From CADCVT01 sp035940955 (GTDB lineage: Bacteria; Actinomycetota; Thermoleophilia; Solirubrobacterales; Solirubrobacteraceae), in assembly GCA_035940955.1 (NCBI GenBank), contig DASZEJ010000174.1, positions 1-64,000 of the forward strand: a stretch of DNA of 64,000 nt. The letters run 5' to 3'. Position 1 is the first letter of the stretch, and every line of letters starts with the position of its first letter. Of this stretch, positions 8,513 to 16,420 are shown one piece after another. The notes below the pieces were generated by a model that was given only the letters and a program-made list of their open reading frames with translations, searched no databases and was not told the origin of the DNA. A program made the translations under genes and the position numbers.

Positions 8513-9505
8513 ATGGTGCACCTGCGGATCGTCGCTCCCGCGTGGGAGGCCCAGCAGGTCGTCGACCTCCTCAAGCGGGTCGACAGCGCCTGGAACCTGA
8601 TCCACGTCCCGGGCGCCGCCACCAAGCCCGACGGCGACCTGATCCTCGTCGACGTCGCCCGCGAGGACGCCAGCGTCATCGTCTCCGACCTCAAGGAGCT
8701 GGACGTCCACCGCTGCGGCTCGATCGCCATCGAGAGCACCGAGACGCACATCTCGGAGCGCATCGAGGAGGTCGAGCGCAGGGCGCCCGGCGAGCCGGGC
8801 GACGCCGTCGTCTGGGAGGAGGTCGAGCAGCGCACCTCCGAGTCCTCGCGCCTGACCGCGAGCTTCGTGCTCTTCATGATCCTCGCGGCGGCGATCGCGA
8901 CGATAGGGATCCTCCAGGACTCCGAGATCCTCATCGTCGGCGCGATGGTCGTCGGCCCGGAGTTCGGCCCGATCGCCGGGTTCAGCGTCGCGCTCGTCGA
9001 GCGGCGGATCAAGCTGGCGCTGGAGTCGCTGCTCGCGCTCGCGGTCGGCCTGCCCGCCGCCGTCACCGCCGCGTGGCTGCTCACGCTCGCGATGAAGGCG
9101 ACCGGCATCGCCCCGGCCACCTTCGGCGAGGAGGACCACGGCCTGGCGGTCCTCATCTCCGACCCCGACGAGCTGTCGGCGCTCGTCGCGGCGTTCGCCG
9201 GCGCCGCCGGCGTGCTCAGCCTGACGACCGCGAAGTCCGGCGCGCTGATCGGCGTCCTCATCAGCGTGACGACGATCCCCGCCGCCGCGAACATCGGCCT
9301 GGCCGTCGCCTACGAGGACTGGGCGACGTGGCGCGGGTCGCAGGGCCAGCTGGCGATCAACGTCGCGGCGATCCTCGGCGCGGGCGTGCTCACGCTGTTC
9401 GTCCAGCGGACTGTCTACCGCCGCCGACGCGTCAGGCACCTGAGCGACGAGGCGCGCCGCGCCGCCGGGCTGCCGGTCGGCCGCAGCCGCCGCGTGAAGG
9501 CCTGA
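8513..9505 (+). CDS. DUF389 family membrane protein
   Basis: A 330-residue protein with a soluble N-terminal domain (about 1-120, ACT-like length) and five to six membrane helices from about residue 120. It carries the family hallmark GAMVVGPEFGPIAG near the second helix and a C-terminal basic tail. DUF389 proteins are found in many bacteria and archaea but have no settled function. The stop codon abuts the stop of the convergent dehydrogenase gene with no bases between (TGA then CTA at 9503-9508). Confidence 0.9.
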   Translation: MVHLRIVAPAWEAQQVVDLLKRVDSAWNLIHVPGAATKPDGDLILVDVAREDASVIVSDLKELDVHRCGSIAIESTETHISERIEEVERRAPGEPGDAVVWEEVEQRTSESSRLTASFVLFMILAAAIATIGILQDSEILIVGAMVVGPEFGPIAGFSVALVERRIKLALESLLALAVGLPAAVTAAWLLTLAMKATGIAPATFGEEDHGLAVLISDPDELSALVAAFAGAAGVLSLTTAKSGALIGVLISVTTIPAAANIGLAVAYEDWATWRGSQGQLAINVAAILGAGVLTLFVQRTVYRRRRVRHLSDEARRAAGLPVGRSRRVKA

Positions 9506-10606
9506 CTAGCGGCCGGCGCCGAGCGACGACCAGACGTCGAGCTTCGTCCGCACGCGCCCGATCACCTCGGTCGTGAACTCCGACGTGGAGGAGTGGCCGC
9601 CGAGGTCCGGCGTCCGGGTCCCGGCCGCGGTCGCCTCCAGCACCGACTCGTAGATCGCCCGCGACGCCGTCTCGGCGCCCGCGTGGCCGCGCACCGCCGC
9701 GTAGTGCAGCACCGCGCCGCACGCGAGGATCATCGCCATCGGGTTCGCGATGTCCTTGCCGAGCAGCGCGGGGGCCGTCCCGTGGGGCGCCTCGGCCATC
9801 GCGACGTCGACCTCGTAGTCGTCGTCGAAGGCGAGCAGGACCGACTCGGCGCCGGCGATCGAGCCGAACATCGGCATGACGAGGTCGGACAGGCAGTCGC
9901 CGTCGCGGTTGAGGGAGGGGATGACGAGCGGGACGTCGGCGGCGCCGGTGATGAGCCCCGCGTACGTCGCGTCGATCAGGACCGGCTGGTAGGGGACGGC
10001 GGGATGGCGCTCGGCGGCGGCGTCCATCTCCTCCTTGAGCATCCCCTCGTAGACCGGCGAGACCGTCCACTTCGGGCCGCCGTAGACCTTGCCCCCGATC
10101 TGCTCGGCGGTGCGGAACGCGTACTCGGCGACCATGCGGCAGGTCGAGCGGGTCACCTTCTCGGTGCGGTACGCGACCTCGGAGTCGCCGGAGCCCTCGC
10201 GCCACTGCTCGGCGCCGTAGGCGTCCTCGACCGCCATGCGGACGACCGAGATCGGGTGGTGGACCCCCGCGAGCGGCGTGACGCCCGGGATGCGCCGGCC
10301 GGTCCGGATGATGACCTTGCCGCGGATGCCCTCGCGCACGATGCGGTTCGGCGAGCCGACGTCGTCCTTGCCCTCGGGCGTGATCGTCGCGGCCTTGAGC
10401 CCGAGGCCGGACCGGCACATCGCCTCCGCGGCCTCGTGGACGACGCCGTTGCGCGTCGCGCGGCGGTTCTCGAGGCTGAGGTCGAAGCGCTCGAGCAGGA
10501 GCGGGAGGCCGAGGACCGCCGGGTCGAGGACGCGCAGCGACTGCTCCAGCAGCTCCTGCCCCGTCTCGTCGCCCTCGAGAACCGTGATCGTGAGGGGCTC
10601 TGCCAT
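9506..10606 (-). CDS. Isocitrate/isopropylmalate dehydrogenase family enzyme
   Basis: A 366-residue beta-decarboxylating dehydrogenase. Visible family features are LKAATITPEG and SPNRIVREGIRG (substrate loop), the metal-site region NRDGDCLSDL, and the cofactor region EAPHGTAPALLGKDIANPMA. The C-terminus has GGHSSTSEFTTEVI. The spacing is closest to isocitrate dehydrogenases, but isopropylmalate, homoisocitrate or tartrate-type activity cannot be excluded. A -10-like AGGTTA on the plus strand (TAACCT on its own strand, 10616-10621) ends 9 nt before the ATG. Confidence 0.82.
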   Translation of the reverse strand: MAEPLTITVLEGDETGQELLEQSLRVLDPAVLGLPLLLERFDLSLENRRATRNGVVHEAAEAMCRSGLGLKAATITPEGKDDVGSPNRIVREGIRGKVIIRTGRRIPGVTPLAGVHHPISVVRMAVEDAYGAEQWREGSGDSEVAYRTEKVTRSTCRMVAEYAFRTAEQIGGKVYGGPKWTVSPVYEGMLKEEMDAAAERHPAVPYQPVLIDATYAGLITGAADVPLVIPSLNRDGDCLSDLVMPMFGSIAGAESVLLAFDDDYEVDVAMAEAPHGTAPALLGKDIANPMAMILACGAVLHYAAVRGHAGAETASRAIYESVLEATAAGTRTPDLGGHSSTSEFTTEVIGRVRTKLDVWSSLGAGR

Positions 10607-10615
10607 CGGGTGGCG

Positions 10616-10625
10616 AGGTTATCTT
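10616..10625. promoter_or_regulatory. Overlapping divergent -10 boxes
   Basis: On the minus strand TAACCT (10616-10621) ends 9 nt before ATG 10606. On the plus strand TATCTT (10620-10625) ends 7 nt before GTG 10633. The two hexamers share two base pairs, so the two genes probably compete for polymerase. Confidence 0.4.
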
Positions 10626-10632
10626 CTCGATC

Positions 10633-10980
10633 GTGCCCGAGCAGTGCAGCTGGTGCGGGGTCGCGGTCGAGGACGACGACGGCTTCCGCGCCGCCGAGCC
10701 GGTCGGCGAGCGGCGCGCCGCGTTCTGCCGGCTGGAGCACGTCGTGCCGTGGGTCATCCAGGGCGCGCGGTGGGACGCGGGGACGCTCCGCGGCCTCGAC
10801 CCCGAGGACGACGCCGCCGCCGGGCTGGGCCGCTGCGCGCAGTGCGCGCGGCCGCTCGACGACACGTACGTCCTCCTCGTCCGCCATCGGGGGGAGCACC
10901 GGATCGCGGACGCGTTCTGCGGCCCGGACCACCTGCTCGAGTGGGCGAAGGCGGGGGGCCGCTGGAGGGGCGCGGCGTAG
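10633..10980 (+). CDS. Small duplicated metal-site (Cys/His) protein
   Basis: A 115-residue soluble protein made of two similar halves. Each half has a CxxC pair (CSWC at 5-8, CAQC near the middle) and then a Phe-Cys-x3-His (FCRLEH and FCGPDH), so each probably binds one zinc in a treble-clef or TRASH-like fold. No catalytic domain is present. GTG 10633 is chosen because the only -10-like box lies 7 nt upstream. Function is unknown. The 3' end is followed by a partly duplicated GC-rich repeat. Confidence 0.7.
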   Translation: MPEQCSWCGVAVEDDDGFRAAEPVGERRAAFCRLEHVVPWVIQGARWDAGTLRGLDPEDDAAAGLGRCAQCARPLDDTYVLLVRHRGEHRIADAFCGPDHLLEWAKAGGRWRGAA

Positions 10981-11150
10981 GGGCCGCGCGCGGGAGGGGC
11001 GGCGCGGAGGGCCGCGCGCGGGGCGCGGCGTAGGGGCCGCGCGCGACGGGCGCCGCGGAGGGCCGCGCGCGGGGCGCGGCGCAGCCGCACCGCGCCTGGG
11101 GCGCGCGCGGGGCGCGGCGCAGCCGCACCGCGCCCCTCGCGGGCCGACCG
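10967..11150. repeat. GC-rich intergenic repeat cluster
   Basis: The 26-bp block at 10967-10992, which spans the stop codon of the preceding gene, recurs exactly at 11020-11045. A related 26-bp block GGGGCGCGGCGCAGCCGCAC(CGCGCC) occurs at 11071 and again at 11109. The cluster fills the gap between the metal-site gene and the HU gene, and no gene or clear terminator is seen in it. Confidence 0.75.
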
Positions 11151-11156
11151 GGCGAA

Positions 11157-11441
11157 CTAGCCCTTGAGGGCGGCCTTCAGCGGCGCGGACGCCTGGAACC
11201 GCGGCACGCGCGACGCCTTGATCTCGATCGTCTCGCCGGTCTGCGGGTTGCGGCCCTGGCGGGCGGCGCGCTCGCTGATGGCGAACTTGCCGAAGCCGGA
11301 GAGGCTGACCTCGTTGCCGCGCATGAGCGCGTTCTCGATCTGCTCGAGCGTCGCCTCGATGGCCTCCTTGGCCTGGCCGCTAGTCAGGCCAGTGTCCTCG
11401 GCGACCGCTCGCGCGAGCTCGGTCTTGTTGATCGTCGCCAC
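11157..11441 (-). CDS. hup: HU-family DNA-binding protein
   Basis: A 94-residue nucleoid protein that bends DNA as a dimer. It starts MATINKTELARAVAEDTGL, has the beta-arm signature SGFGKFAISERAARQGRNPQ and ends in SAPLKAALKG. It lacks the Lys/Ala-rich C-terminal tail of mycobacterial HupB. GTG 11441 is preceded by AGGAGG at the right distance, one of the few strong Shine-Dalgarno sequences here, consistent with high expression. Confidence 0.95.
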   Translation of the reverse strand: MATINKTELARAVAEDTGLTSGQAKEAIEATLEQIENALMRGNEVSLSGFGKFAISERAARQGRNPQTGETIEIKASRVPRFQASAPLKAALKG

Positions 11442-11503
11442 GGGGGTACCTCCTGTGGTCGGGTGGCGGCGCGAAGCTAGGCAGCGCGCCGGACGGAAAG
11501 CCG

Positions 11504-12004
11504 CTACGTGCGGCGTTTCGCGCGCATCTCGTGCGTGAGCCGCCACGTCGCGCCGCCGTCCGTCGACACCTCGCCGGTCCACCGGAACGAGGCCGGCTCG
11601 ATGTCGGAGAACGTCCACCGCAAGCGCCGCGACGGGCCGGCGAGGTCGTGGCCGAGCTGCACGATCCGCTCGCCCTCGGCGCGGCCCGTGAGCAGCACGA
11701 ACTCGCCGTCCTGCGGGCACGTGTAGAAGACGTGCCACAGCCCCGCGCCCGGGTCGTACGCGCGCACGGTCGTGCCCTGCTGCTCGGGCGGCGCGCCGAC
11801 GGGGGAGATGACGTCCTGGATCGCGGTCCCGCCGAGGATCCACGCGAAGTGCCACTCGCCGGCGCCCGCGAGCGAGGACTCGACGTCCCACGAGCCGACG
11901 AACTGGCCGAAGAGGCGGAGCGGGTCGCTCGGGCCGGAGCCGCCGGAGACGTCGAGCGGGCCGCTCGGGCCGGAGCCGCCGGAGACGTCGAGCGGGTCGC
12001 TCAC
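11504..12004 (-). CDS. DUF1579-like (lipocalin-type) hypothetical protein with an N-terminal repeat
   Basis: A 166-residue protein. After an N-terminal tail it has GQFVGSWDVESSLAGAGEW and later PASFRWTGEVSTDGGATW, features of the calycin-like DUF1579 group that measures or binds small ligands. The tail contains a 12-residue unit, SDPLDVSGGSGP, twice in a row. The GTG start overlaps the stop of the MFS gene (GTGA), so it is probably co-translated with the transporter. Function is unknown. Confidence 0.72.
   Translation of the reverse strand: MSDPLDVSGGSGPSGPLDVSGGSGPSDPLRLFGQFVGSWDVESSLAGAGEWHFAWILGGTAIQDVISPVGAPPEQQGTTVRAYDPGAGLWHVFYTCPQDGEFVLLTGRAEGERIVQLGHDLAGPSRRLRWTFSDIEPASFRWTGEVSTDGGATWRLTHEMRAKRRT
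11930..12001 (-). repeat. In-frame 36-bp tandem repeat (12 residues, two copies)
   Basis: Two 36-bp units encode SDPLDVSGGSGP and SGPLDVSGGSGP at the N-terminus of the DUF1579-like protein, followed by a partial third, SDPL. The reading frame is kept, unlike the out-of-frame 3'-end repeats elsewhere in the window. Confidence 0.85.
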
Positions 12005-13176
12005 ACCCGAAGTGTGCCGCGCCGCGCGAACGCGATCGCCGCTCCCAGCAGGCTGGCCCCGGCCCCGGCGAGCAGCGTCGCGCGCCACCCCGCGGCCTCG
12101 ACGACCGCGCCGCCGAGGCCGGTCCCGATCGCGACGCCGGCGACCACGGCCGTCAGGACCCACGCGTATCCCTCGGTCACGCTGGTCGCCGGCGCGAGCC
12201 GGCCCGCCAGCTCGTTCTCGGCCGCGGTGAGCGGCGCGAGCGCCGCGCCCCCGACCGGCGCGAGCAGCAGCATCGCGAGCAGCGACGACGGCAGCGCGAG
12301 CAGGGCGATCCCGAGCGGCAGCGCGACCGAGAACGCCAGGTACGCGCGGACCAGCCCCCGCGGCGGGCGCGCGCCGTAGACGATCCCGCCGGCCATGCTG
12401 CCGACCGAGAGCGCGGCGATCCCGAGCGCGCCCGCGCTCGCCGACCCCTCGCCCACGCCGAACGCGGGCAGCGCCACCTCGACCGAGCCGAACCCGACGC
12501 CGACCGGCACCGACACCGCCAGCAGCGTCCGCAGCCCCCGCGACCGGAGCGGGCCGAGCCCGAAGGCCGCGCTCCCGCTTCCGCGCCAGGCCCGCGACGG
12601 CGGCGAGAGCGCGAACGCGGTGGCGCCCGCGACCGACAGCGCGAAGCCCGTCGCCAGCGCGACCGCCGGCGACGTGGCGGCGACGAGCCCCGCGGTCAGC
12701 AGCGGGCCGCCGACGAAGACGAACTCCAGCGTGATCGCGTCGAGCGCGAGCGCCGAGCGCAGCGCCAGCTCGTCGTCGCCGAGGATCTGCGGCCACAGGC
12801 CGCGCAGCGCGGGCGACACCGGCGTCACCGCCCCGCCGGCGACGGCCGCGGCGGCGGCCAGCGCGAGCGTCGAGGCTCCCGCCAGCCCGAGCGCGACGAG
12901 CGCCGCGCCCGCCGCCGCCTGCGCGGCGACCGTCGAGATCATCACCCGCGTCTGGCCGATCGCGTCGATCAGCCGGCCGAGCGCCGGCAGCATCGCGCCC
13001 GCGCTGATCGAGAACGCCGCCGCGACCGCGCCCGCCGCCGCGAACGACCCCTTCTCGGCGTGGACGAACAGCAGGATCGCCAGGCCGATCATGCCGTACG
13101 GCAGCCGCGCGACCAGCGCCGCGGCCATCAGCCATGGGACGTGCGGGACCCGCAGGACCCGCCCGAAGGCGCGCAC
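12001..13176 (-). CDS. MFS transporter
   Basis: A 391-residue protein with about twelve hydrophobic helices and a short cytoplasmic loop, GRLIDAIGQTR, matching the loop 2-3 motif of the major facilitator superfamily. The centre (about 190-210) has the usual basic loop between the two six-helix halves. The substrate is unknown. GTG 13176 lies 6 nt after the stop of the HD-domain gene, so the order HD protein, MFS, DUF1579-like protein forms one operon read leftward. Confidence 0.82.
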   Translation of the reverse strand: MRAFGRVLRVPHVPWLMAAALVARLPYGMIGLAILLFVHAEKGSFAAAGAVAAAFSISAGAMLPALGRLIDAIGQTRVMISTVAAQAAAGAALVALGLAGASTLALAAAAAVAGGAVTPVSPALRGLWPQILGDDELALRSALALDAITLEFVFVGGPLLTAGLVAATSPAVALATGFALSVAGATAFALSPPSRAWRGSGSAAFGLGPLRSRGLRTLLAVSVPVGVGFGSVEVALPAFGVGEGSASAGALGIAALSVGSMAGGIVYGARPPRGLVRAYLAFSVALPLGIALLALPSSLLAMLLLAPVGGAALAPLTAAENELAGRLAPATSVTEGYAWVLTAVVAGVAIGTGLGGAVVEAAGWRATLLAGAGASLLGAAIAFARRGTLRV

Positions 13177-13182
13177 CGCGGC

Positions 13183-13782
13183 TCAGGCCGCGCTGGAGGC
13201 CTCGCGCCCGTGCAGCTCCAGGTCGTCCGCCCGTGCCTCGAGCGCCGCGATCACGAACGCGAGGTGCTCGTCGAAGTCGACGCCCAGGGCGTCGGCGCCG
13301 TGGCGGACCTCCTCGCGGTCGACCGCCGCCGCGAACGAGGGCTGCTTGAGCTTCTTCTTGACCGACTTCGGCGTCAGCCCGACGATCCCCTCGGGCCGCA
13401 CCGCCGCGCACGCGACGAGGAAGCCGCACAGCTCGTCGACCGCGATCAGCGTGCGCGCCATCGGCGTCTCGGCCGGCACGCCGAGGTACGAGGCGTGCGC
13501 GGCGATCGCCTGCACCATCTCCGGCGGCGCGTCGCGGCGCTCGAGCTCGGCGATGATCGTCCGCGGGTGGCCCTTCTCCTCGTCGTCCATGTCGGGGAAG
13601 CGCTCGTAGTCGGCGTCGTGGAGCAGGCCGGTGACGCCCCACAGGTCGGCGTCCTCGCCGCCGCGCTCCGCATACGCGCGCATCGCGGCCTCGACCGACT
13701 GGCAGTGGCGCCGCAGCGACGGCGAGGCGACCCACTCGGTGAGCAGGGACCAGGCCTCCTCGCGCGAAATCCCAGTCGCCAT
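13183..13782 (-). CDS. HD-domain (HDIG-type) metal phosphohydrolase-like protein
   Basis: A 199-residue protein with the HD metal site spread as RRHCQSVEAAM (first His), GLLHDADYE (His-Asp) and EEKGHPRTI. A conserved DELCGF follows in the C-terminal half, as in stand-alone HD proteins of the HDIG group. Such proteins are often hydrolases for nucleotides or phosphodiesters, but the substrate is not known. A TAGGGT box on its strand ends 7 nt before the ATG. It is divergent from murA. Confidence 0.8.
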   Translation of the reverse strand: MATGISREEAWSLLTEWVASPSLRRHCQSVEAAMRAYAERGGEDADLWGVTGLLHDADYERFPDMDDEEKGHPRTIIAELERRDAPPEMVQAIAAHASYLGVPAETPMARTLIAVDELCGFLVACAAVRPEGIVGLTPKSVKKKLKQPSFAAAVDREEVRHGADALGVDFDEHLAFVIAALEARADDLELHGREASSAA

Positions 13783-13789
13783 GTTCGGT

Positions 13790-13795
13790 ACCCTA
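13790..13795 (-). promoter_or_regulatory. Candidate -10 box (TAGGGT), leaderless-type
   Basis: Read on the minus strand, TAGGGT ends 7 nt before ATG 13782 of the HD-domain gene. Confidence 0.4.
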
Positions 13796-13846
13796 GCCGA
13801 GCGCCCGAGGCCGCTCTCGTCCCTCGCCTCGAGTCTCTCACCGCCC

Positions 13847-15151
13847 ATGGAGAAGTTCGTCATCGACGGGGGCGTGCCGCTGTCCGGCACGGTCACGCCC
13901 GCCGGCAACAAGAACGGCGCCCTGCCGATCCTCGCCGCGTGCGTGCTCACCGACGAGGAGGTCGTCGTCGGCAACGTCCCGCGGATCCGCGACGTCGAGA
14001 CCATGCTGGAGATCCTCGAGCGGCTCGGGGTGAGGGTCGACTGGCGCGACGAGCACGAGGTGGCGCTGCGGGCGCAGGGGCTGGAGTCCGGCAGCGGCGA
14101 GATCGACCGCGAGCTGGCGGAGCGCATCCGGGCCTCGTTCCTCCTCGCCGGCCCGCTCCTCGCCCGCTGCGGCCGCGCGGTGATGCCGCCCCCCGGCGGC
14201 GACGTCATCGGCCGCCGGCGCCTGGACCCGCACCTCGACGCGCTGCGCGCCCTCGGCGCCGAGCACGAGCTGAACGGCGCGATCCAGCTCACCGCCGGCA
14301 GCGGCCTGCGCGCCGCCGAGGTGTTCATGGACGAGCCGTCGGTGATGGCGACCGAGAACGCGCTGATGGCCGCCGCGCTCACGCCCGGCACGACCGTCAT
14401 GGGCAACGTCGCGTGCGAGCCCCACGTGCAGGATCTCGCGCGGATGCTCACCAAGATGGGCGCGCGCATCGAGGGGATCGGCTCGAACGTCATGACCGTC
14501 CACGGCGTCGACCGGCTCGGGGGCTGCACCCACACGGTCAGCCCCGACCACATCGAGGTCGGGTCGTTCATGGCGCTGGCCGGCGTGACCGGAGGCGAGC
14601 TGCGGATCAAGGACGTGATCGCCGACGACCTGCGGATGATCCGGCTGGTGTTCGGGCGCATCGGCCTGCAGTCCGAGCTGGACGGCGCCGACCTCGTCGT
14701 CCCCGGCGACCAGACGCTCGTCGTCGCGCGCGACCTCGGCGAGTACAAGGCGAAGGTCCAGGACGGGCCGTGGCCGGCGTTCCCGGCCGATCTCACGTCG
14801 ATCGCCGTCGCGGTCGCGACGCAGTGCGCCGGCTCGATCCTCATCCACGAGTGGATGTTCGAGAACCGCCTGATCTTCACCGACAAGCTCGTCTCGATGG
14901 GCGCGGACATCGTCATGTGCGACCCGCACCGGGCGATCGTGACCGGGCCGTCGCGCCTGCGGGGGATCACCGCGGCGTCGCCGGACATCCGCGCCGGGAT
15001 GGCGATGCTGATCGCGGCGCTGTGCGCCGAGGGCCGGTCGGAGATCGCGAACATCTGGCAGATCGACCGCGGCTACGAGCGGATCGACGAGCGGCTGCGG
15101 GACCTCGGCGCGCGCATCGAGCGCGTGTCGACGGAGCCCGCGCGCGTCTAG
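13847..15151 (+). CDS. murA: UDP-N-acetylglucosamine 1-carboxyvinyltransferase (MurA)
   Basis: A 434-residue EPT-fold enzyme for the first committed step of peptidoglycan synthesis: PEP plus UDP-GlcNAc gives enolpyruvyl-UDP-GlcNAc. Visible motifs are the Lys-Asn pair in GNKNGALPIL, the loop PGGDVIGRRRLDPH, FPADLTS and SPDIRAGMAML. In the loop, Asp119 occupies the position of E. coli Cys115; Arg and His of the loop are kept. Asp here is known from mycobacterial and chlamydial MurA and gives an active, fosfomycin-insensitive enzyme. It is followed after 18 nt by hisS. Confidence 0.93.
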   Translation: MEKFVIDGGVPLSGTVTPAGNKNGALPILAACVLTDEEVVVGNVPRIRDVETMLEILERLGVRVDWRDEHEVALRAQGLESGSGEIDRELAERIRASFLLAGPLLARCGRAVMPPPGGDVIGRRRLDPHLDALRALGAEHELNGAIQLTAGSGLRAAEVFMDEPSVMATENALMAAALTPGTTVMGNVACEPHVQDLARMLTKMGARIEGIGSNVMTVHGVDRLGGCTHTVSPDHIEVGSFMALAGVTGGELRIKDVIADDLRMIRLVFGRIGLQSELDGADLVVPGDQTLVVARDLGEYKAKVQDGPWPAFPADLTSIAVAVATQCAGSILIHEWMFENRLIFTDKLVSMGADIVMCDPHRAIVTGPSRLRGITAASPDIRAGMAMLIAALCAEGRSEIANIWQIDRGYERIDERLRDLGARIERVSTEPARV

Positions 15152-15169
15152 GCAGCTATACGTCTACGG

Positions 15170-16420
15170 GTGGCCAAGGCCCGCCCCATCAGCGGCTTCC
15201 CCGAGTGGCTGCCGGAGCAGAGGATCGTCGAGCAGCGGCTGCTCGACGGCATCCGGCGGCAGTTCGAGCTGTTCGGCTTCGCGCCGATCGAGACCCGCGC
15301 CGTCGAGCCGCTCGACCAGCTGCTCGCCAAGGGCGAGACCGACAAGGAGATCTACACGCTGCGCCGGCTCCACGGGTCGGACGAGGAGCGGGCCGAGCTG
15401 GGACTGCACTTCGACCTGACGGTGCCGCTCGCGCGGTACGTCGCGCAGCACCTCAACGACCTGCGGTTCCCGTTCAAGCGCTACCAGATTCAGAAGGCCT
15501 GGCGGGGCGAGCGCCCGCAGGAGGGCCGGTACCGCGAGTTCACCCAGGCCGACATCGACGTCGTCGGGCGCGGGTCGCTGTCGCTGCACTTCGACGCCGA
15601 GCTGCCGCTGATCGTGCACGAGGTGTTCGCGGCGCTGCCCGAGATCCCGCCGGTCACCGTGCGCTTCAACAACCGCAAGCTCGTCGAGGGCGTCATGCGC
15701 GGGCTGGGCGTGGAGGACGTCGCGCCGGTCATGCGGGCGCTGGACAAGCTCGACAAGCGCGGCCCGGGGCGGGTGGCGGAGGACCTGCGGGAGCTGGGTG
15801 CGCCGGCGGAGAAGCTGCTCGAGATGGCCCAGGTGCGCGGCGACGTCATCGCGGGCGTGCGGGGGCTCGGCGTCACGCACCCGCTGCTCGAGGAGGGCCT
15901 GGAGGAGCTGCGCTTCGTGATGGACGCGGCGGACGGGGCGCGGGTCGTGCCCGACCTCTCGATCGTCCGCGGCCTCGACTACTACACGGGCACGGTGTAC
16001 GAGGCGGTCATGGAGGGCCACGAGTCGGTCGGTGCGATCTGCTCCGGCGGGCGCTACGACAACCTGATCGAGGGCGGGCGCGAGACGTTCCCCGGCAACG
16101 GCGTCTCGTTCGGGATCACGCGGATCCTCGGGCGGCTCTTCGGCCAGGGCGCGCTGCCGGTCGGGCCGAAGACGCCGACGCAGGTGCTGGTCGCGCTCAC
16201 GTCCGAGGAGTCGCGCGCCGACGCGCGCGAGGTGGCGCGCGCGCTGCGGGCGCGCGGCATCCCGACCGAGGTCTTCCACGAGCCGGTGAAGTTCGGCAGG
16301 CAGATCGCCTACGCGGACGGCAAGGGGATCCCGTACGTCTGGTTCACGGACAGCGGCGAGGTCAAGGACCTGCGCTCGGGCGAGCAGCGGCCCGCCTCGT
16401 CGGAGTCGTGGACGCCGTGA
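15170..16420 (+). CDS. hisS: Histidine--tRNA ligase
   Basis: A 416-residue class II synthetase charging tRNA-His. Motif 2 reads KRYQIQKAWRGERPQEGRYREF, shown here in two parts: KRYQIQKAWRGERP and EGRYREFTQADIDVVG. The histidine-binding loop is RGLDYYTGTVYEAV, and the C-terminal anticodon-binding domain (about 325-416) is present with VLVALTSEE and a terminal GKGIPYVWF. It starts with GTG 15170, 8 nt after a TATACG box, and leads a chain of overlapping his genes. The full-length C-terminal domain separates it from the adjacent hisZ. Confidence 0.96.
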   Translation: MAKARPISGFPEWLPEQRIVEQRLLDGIRRQFELFGFAPIETRAVEPLDQLLAKGETDKEIYTLRRLHGSDEERAELGLHFDLTVPLARYVAQHLNDLRFPFKRYQIQKAWRGERPQEGRYREFTQADIDVVGRGSLSLHFDAELPLIVHEVFAALPEIPPVTVRFNNRKLVEGVMRGLGVEDVAPVMRALDKLDKRGPGRVAEDLRELGAPAEKLLEMAQVRGDVIAGVRGLGVTHPLLEEGLEELRFVMDAADGARVVPDLSIVRGLDYYTGTVYEAVMEGHESVGAICSGGRYDNLIEGGRETFPGNGVSFGITRILGRLFGQGALPVGPKTPTQVLVALTSEESRADAREVARALRARGIPTEVFHEPVKFGRQIAYADGKGIPYVWFTDSGEVKDLRSGEQRPASSESWTP

